The position numbers and the translations under genes are program-made. Below are positions 59,798 through 64,000 of a stretch of DNA of 64,000 nt, one piece after another (position 1 is the stretch's first letter; each line of letters starts with the position of its first letter). Origin of the DNA: Zarea fungicola (lineage: Eukaryota > Ascomycota > Sordariomycetes > Hypocreales > Cordycipitaceae); the NCBI GenBank assembly GCA_900169235.1, contig FWCC01000114.1, positions 1 to 64,000 of the forward strand. The letters are read 5' to 3'. The notes below the pieces were generated by a model. It was not told where the DNA came from and did not search any database. It saw only the letters and a program-made list of their open reading frames with translations.

Positions 59798-60991
59798 ATG
59801 CCAGACGCAAAAGCCTCCGGGGCAGACGCCGGCGGCGGCGCAGCCCGATCGCGCGACCACAACCAGGGCAACCAGGGCCGCTCGTACACGGCGGAGCAAA
59901 AAGCCGCGGTGCTGCGCATCCGGCGGTGCGAGGCGACGGCCTTTTACGAGATTCTCGACATTGCGTCGGTCCGCAAGACGTGCACGGAGAGCGACATCAA
60001 AAAGGCCTACCGCAAGCAGTCGCTGCTGACGCACCCGGACAAGAACGGGCACGAGCACTCGGACGAGGCGTTCAAGATGGTGAGCCGGGCCTTTGGCGTG
60101 CTGGGCGACAAGGAGAAGAGGGAAAAGTACGACCGCTACGGGACGGACCCGGACAGCCGGTTCGCGAGCGCGCAGGCGCAGCAGGCGCAGAACCCCTTTG
60201 CCGGGTTCGCCTCGCGACAGGCCTCGGGCGGACGGCACCCCGGTGGTGGTGGCATGGGTGCCGGTGCACAGGGATGGGGCGATGATATCAGCCCCGAGGA
60301 GATGTTTGCGAGATTCTTTGGCGGTGGTGGTGGATTCGGTGGTTTTGGTGGTGGAGGTATGAAACCTAAATATACACGAGAGATGGGAACAGCAGATTCA
60401 CTAACATGCACGACTTAATTTGCAGCATTCGACACAGGGCCACAATTCATGTTCAACTTTGGCGGCGGTCCCGGCATCCGCGTACATCAGTTTGGCGGCG
60501 CCCGACCCCGAGGTCGTCCGCGCGACACGCAAAACGGCAACAACGAGGAAGAGGGCCAGGGCGGCGGCATCCAGAACCTGGTGGGCATGCTGCCGATCCT
60601 CCTCTTCTTCATCATCCCGCTCCTCACATCCCTGTTTGGCGGCGACGGGGGCCCCGCGACGCCCAACATGCGGTTCGACGAGCCGGCCAAGCCGTACACG
60701 TACCAGCGCACGACGCCGGAGCACGGCATCAAGTATTTCGTACGCAAGTCGGACATTAGCAAGTACACCATCAGCCAGCTCAACGCGCTGGACCGCACGG
60801 CGGAGCGGGAGGCGCTGCAGCACATTGCCAACCTGTGTAGGCGCGAGCAGACGATTCAGCAGCAGCACATGGAGGACGCGCAGGGGTGGTTCTATACGGA
60901 TGAGGAAAAGATGAAGATGGCAAAGGACATGGTACTAACAAACTGCAATCGGTGGAGTGGGCTGATGGACAAGTCAAAGAAGGGCAAATAA
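59798..60991 (+). CDS. ER membrane J-protein (DNAJB12/14-type)
   Basis: Two exons, 59798-60356 and 60426-60991, with a 69-bp intron, give 374 residues. A short N-terminal basic/glycine region leads into the J domain at about residues 46-115, with the HPD motif at 79-81 (LLTHPDKNGHE). A Gly/Phe-rich segment (FGGGGGFGGFGGG) follows. A single membrane helix is seen in NLVGMLPILLFFIIPLLTSLF, then a C-terminal luminal or cytosolic domain with the DUF1977-like block KPYTYQRTTPEHGIKYFVRK. This layout is that of the Hlj1/DNAJB12/DNAJB14 group, which sits in the ER membrane and delivers Hsp70 to ER-associated degradation. The intron lies in the Gly-rich region and its length is normal. Confidence 0.92.
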
Positions 60992-62170
60992 ATGCTCTGG
61001 CCGCAAGGGTGAGCGTGTATGAGATTGGATGGGAACTGGGCGTGCTGTCGAGGGCGTATATGGCGTTTGTTGCGTGTTTTTTTTTATACAAAAGAACATG
61101 TTGTCTTGTATCCTGCATAGCATTTGGTGTCGAGTCGACAGTGATGGGACTGCATATAGTTGATTTGAAGGCATATAATACATTCATGGCTATTGATTGA
61201 TGTTAACTTATAAGTTTTTGACAGTAAATTTATTATTTATTATCGTTTCATTTCATTCTATTAATACAACTATTTGTACACTGGCGGGCTTGTGTAGGTA
61301 CATTCATACATAGCCTAGAGTGTTGGCTCCTTGCCCACATTATGTGCCAGTTGGCTGACGTTGTTCCTGGCGCAGAAGCAGATCAGCCTTGTGAGGCAGA
61401 CGCAGAAACGTAAGAAAAGTGGCAAATCAACGAATCAATATGCACAGTCGCACCGGCTTGCGACTTCATACGTAGAGGGTTACGTATGCGCAGCTCCTCC
61501 ATCCGCAGGCCGCACTAAATATGAGGTACAAGGCAATCTTCGGGAGACCCACCTGCAGTTCAAGCTAGCGCAAGGAATACAGTCTCAGGGCATCTTGTAG
61601 CTGTCCGTGGCGAATCGGGACCAGTCATAGAGGTGCTCTTCGGACGTCTTCCAGCGAGACGCCAGCCCTGTCCCCTGTAAGCCCCAGTGGACAAGGTACC
61701 TGCACCTTGCCAACTTGGTACCTAATCTTGGGGTAGCGCCACCTCAGCCAGCTTCCAGCCTGCCCGCCCGCATTCTTAAGCAGGATGCCACCCAAAGGAG
61801 GCTGACTTGAATCTAAATATTGGCGGATGCTTCCTACAATAAGCATACTCGAGGAACCACTGCCTATTCCGGCTTCTGCCTCGACTTCGGCCATCATGGG
61901 GCATTGATAAGGCCAAGGCTAACAGCATTACATCACATAATCCAACTGCTACGTACCCAACACCTGAGTACCTGCCTTGGTACTACCAGGACTGCCACTC
62001 AGCTACTCTAGCGTCACTGTACGATTGTCGACGTCACAAGCTAAACATATCCTCTGCCGCCTACCCAACCATCGATACCAATAAATCGATACCGATAAAT
62101 CAATACACGCCGTCATCTGCTCTACATAATTGCACAACAAATCACACCACCCTAGCCGACGCCAGCGGAA
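60992..62170. other. Intergenic, no gene recognised
   Basis: About 1.2 kb with the J-protein 3' region and the promoter of the next gene. Frames at 61331-61600 and 61625-61897 look like chance. Confidence 0.4.
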
Positions 62171-64000
62171 ATGATGTCCTTTCAGGCGCCCGGCGACAAC
62201 CCCGCCGCACCTCCCGCTCCTCGGCCACCGCAATCACCTTCACCCCGACCCGTGTCGACACAGCCACCCAACGACGGACCTGGCAATCATGGGCACACCA
62301 ACATGGAAACCAAACAACCAGACCACATGGATAGGATACCCAGCATATTACGGCCCGGCGGCAAGTCGCCCAGCCTGAACCCGTTTCGACAAAAGGACGG
62401 CAGCGGCAACGCCAGCAACGCATCAACACCGCCCTCGCATATCCCCACAGAGGCCCTGTCCAAGATGCACCTCGACTCGACCGCCAACAACCCCTGGGGC
62501 TCCGCGCTCAACACGCAAAGGACGGGGACTCCAGCCTCCGACACGGGCAGGTCTCTGCAGCCGACACCAACACCGCCGCCACCCGCGATGCCCGCCGAGT
62601 TTCAGCAGGACCCATGGGCCAACCAGGATCCAATAGAGCTGGATGCCACGTCCTATGCCCATCCCTCCAAGCCGCTGGCCGTGCCCATCCCAGAGGAGCA
62701 GTCTGTGTGGGGGAGCGACTCGCAGCACCTCGGGAGCAAAGGAGGCCAGGCCGACGCCGGCCAGCCCAAGCTGGTGAAGCCCACGGCGGACGAGTACTCG
62801 CAGATTTTCGACGAGCAAAACGCCTGGGACGACCTGGGACGGGTGCCAAAGGTGAAGAGGAGTGAGACGAACAAGACGGCCGGTGAGGACTCAGATCACG
62901 ACGACTGGAACTTGATTGACTCGGAGACGTCGTCCATTGCTGGTGACGAGGTAGCCGGGAATGCCAAGCAGACAAGACAGGAGGAGCTCAAAGCAGAGCC
63001 AAAAGCAGAGTCAAAACCAAATAGACCACCTATCCCCGGCATGGGTGCACCGCCAATTCCAAATAAAAACTCACCCCAACCATCACATGCAACCCTCTCC
63101 CCCACTCCCGCCGCCTCAGTACCGTCTCCATCTCCTCCGTTTGTCGATGCACCAACCACTCCATGGGACGACCCCAAGCCATATGGAAGTGAAAACCCCA
63201 AGCAGATATCAAAACTAGAACAGGAGTGGCACACAGAACAAGCATCGGCGACACCACAGCCTCCCACCCTTCTCCGACCCGAGGAGGCACCAAAGCAAGA
63301 GGGTCTGCTTTTGATAGAACCCATTGGCTATGAACCGGGCTCGCCGTCCGAAGCACGACACGAAGCCCAAACTGGCGGTCTACTACCTGTACAGAAGGAC
63401 GAGCGTCTCCTACCCGTAAAGGAGGATGAGCGCCCTGCCCTTCCGCCTCGCCAAGCAGAGACCACACAAAGATGGTCCCCTACACGACAGCCTGTGGATG
63501 GAAAGACGGAGACGTACCAGATTAAAAAAATTCGCTGGAACGATCCGAGCTCAAACAACAACCCACGTGTGTCGCCCATCCTGGTTCAAAATGAAAATGG
63601 ACCCTGTCCCTTGGTTGCGCTCGTAAACGCATTGAGCCTGACTACGCCCGCCGATATCCCCGAGACGACCCTTGTACAGGTGCTGCGATCGCGAGAACGC
63701 GTAAGCTTGAACCTTGTGCTCGACGCCGTGTTTGATGAGCTCATGTCACCCCGCCGTACCTCCTCGGAAGATGCTCTTCCCGATATTGGCGAGCTCTACG
63801 AATTTTTGCAGAGCCTGCATACGGGAATGAATGTCAACCCGCGCTTCATCCCGACGGAGCAAATGATCAAGGCCTACAAGAGAAGCTCGTTGACACACCT
63901 GCACCCCACGGAGCGCGATGCCTTTATGCCGGGGACCTTTGAAAATAGCCTCGAGATGAAGCTGTATGCCACTTTTTCCATCCCGCTCATCCACGGCTGG
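62171..64000 (+). CDS. MINDY-family deubiquitinase (partial, 3' end beyond window)
   Basis: One continuous frame from 62171 to the window end, at least 610 residues, with no intron seen. The first about 430 residues are low-complexity Pro/Ser/Gln-rich linker. The MINDY catalytic domain then begins with YQIKKIRWNDPSS. It carries the diagnostic SPILVQNENGPCPLVALVNA, in which the Cys is the catalytic nucleophile. LHTGMNVNPRF and KLYATFSIPLIHGW follow before the window ends. MINDY enzymes cut Lys48-linked ubiquitin chains; the MIU ubiquitin-binding motif expected further C-terminal is outside the window. Start uncertain by one residue (ATG at 62171 or 62174). Confidence 0.9.
   Translation, partial: MMSFQAPGDNPAAPPAPRPPQSPSPRPVSTQPPNDGPGNHGHTNMETKQPDHMDRIPSILRPGGKSPSLNPFRQKDGSGNASNASTPPSHIPTEALSKMHLDSTANNPWGSALNTQRTGTPASDTGRSLQPTPTPPPPAMPAEFQQDPWANQDPIELDATSYAHPSKPLAVPIPEEQSVWGSDSQHLGSKGGQADAGQPKLVKPTADEYSQIFDEQNAWDDLGRVPKVKRSETNKTAGEDSDHDDWNLIDSETSSIAGDEVAGNAKQTRQEELKAEPKAESKPNRPPIPGMGAPPIPNKNSPQPSHATLSPTPAASVPSPSPPFVDAPTTPWDDPKPYGSENPKQISKLEQEWHTEQASATPQPPTLLRPEEAPKQEGLLLIEPIGYEPGSPSEARHEAQTGGLLPVQKDERLLPVKEDERPALPPRQAETTQRWSPTRQPVDGKTETYQIKKIRWNDPSSNNNPRVSPILVQNENGPCPLVALVNALSLTTPADIPETTLVQVLRSRERVSLNLVLDAVFDELMSPRRTSSEDALPDIGELYEFLQSLHTGMNVNPRFIPTEQMIKAYKRSSLTHLHPTERDAFMPGTFENSLEMKLYATFSIPLIHGW

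Noticed and set aside
60400..60914. Arg/Ser-rich frames across the J-protein second exon
   Set aside because: Shadow frames; the DUF1977-like block and membrane helix are in the other frame.

Overview
The window comes from the nuclear genome of a filamentous ascomycete. Genes carry short GT-AG introns (about 48-180 bp), often with a CTAAC/CTAAT branch point. The gene set is fungal: a class II hydrophobin, a HET-domain protein, NACHT-type STAND proteins, an ABCC transporter, Rsm19 and TAF10. A class II hydrophobin together with several NLR-like genes suggests a Sordariomycete, probably Hypocreales. The species cannot be told from this sequence alone.

Layout. 1-8.1 kb: tRNA-Asp (minus), a nitrilase with an expanded internal insert, a class II hydrophobin, and a five-exon amino-acid permease with an Asn/His-rich tail (minus). 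8.6-12.97 kb: an unrecognised six-exon protein and, convergent with it, an HNH_2-type protein. 13-14.8 kb: gene-poor, with a diverged tandem duplication. 14.8-23.9 kb: a NACHT protein with a helical-repeat C-terminus, broken by a likely frameshift, and convergent with it a large ankyrin-repeat protein. 24.7-28.2 kb: a membrane acyltransferase and a secreted beta-propeller-like protein. 28.4-34.9 kb: a divergent pair, a small kinase-like protein and a NACHT-WD40 protein. 35.1-40.8 kb: a conserved housekeeping block of UBL-WLM metalloprotease, ERD2, TAF10 and mitochondrial Rsm19. 41.3-47 kb: accessory DNA with an unrecognised 597-residue protein, a 429-bp element with long terminal inverted repeats, a secreted 40-cysteine protein and an ankyrin relic. 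47.6-52.3 kb: an ABCC transporter. 52.3-54.9 kb: AT-rich repeat-bearing DNA. 54.9-56.8 kb: a HET protein. 56.8-59.8 kb: gene-poor. 59.8-64 kb: an ER-type J-protein and the first part of a MINDY deubiquitinase that runs off the window.

How they work together. Two themes alternate. The housekeeping genes (ERD2, TAF10, Rsm19, J-protein, MINDY, WLM) are compact and intact. The accessory stretches hold genes of the kinds used in fungal self/non-self recognition and inducible death (two NACHT proteins, an ankyrin protein, a HET protein, a kinase-like protein) plus surface or secreted products. Decay is visible in the accessory parts: one frameshifted NACHT gene, an ankyrin relic, short tandem repeats and an inverted-repeat element. 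No classic secondary-metabolite core enzyme, CRISPR array, rRNA gene or intact autonomous transposon was seen. Intron and exon limits were placed by hand from splice signals, reading frame and family conservation.
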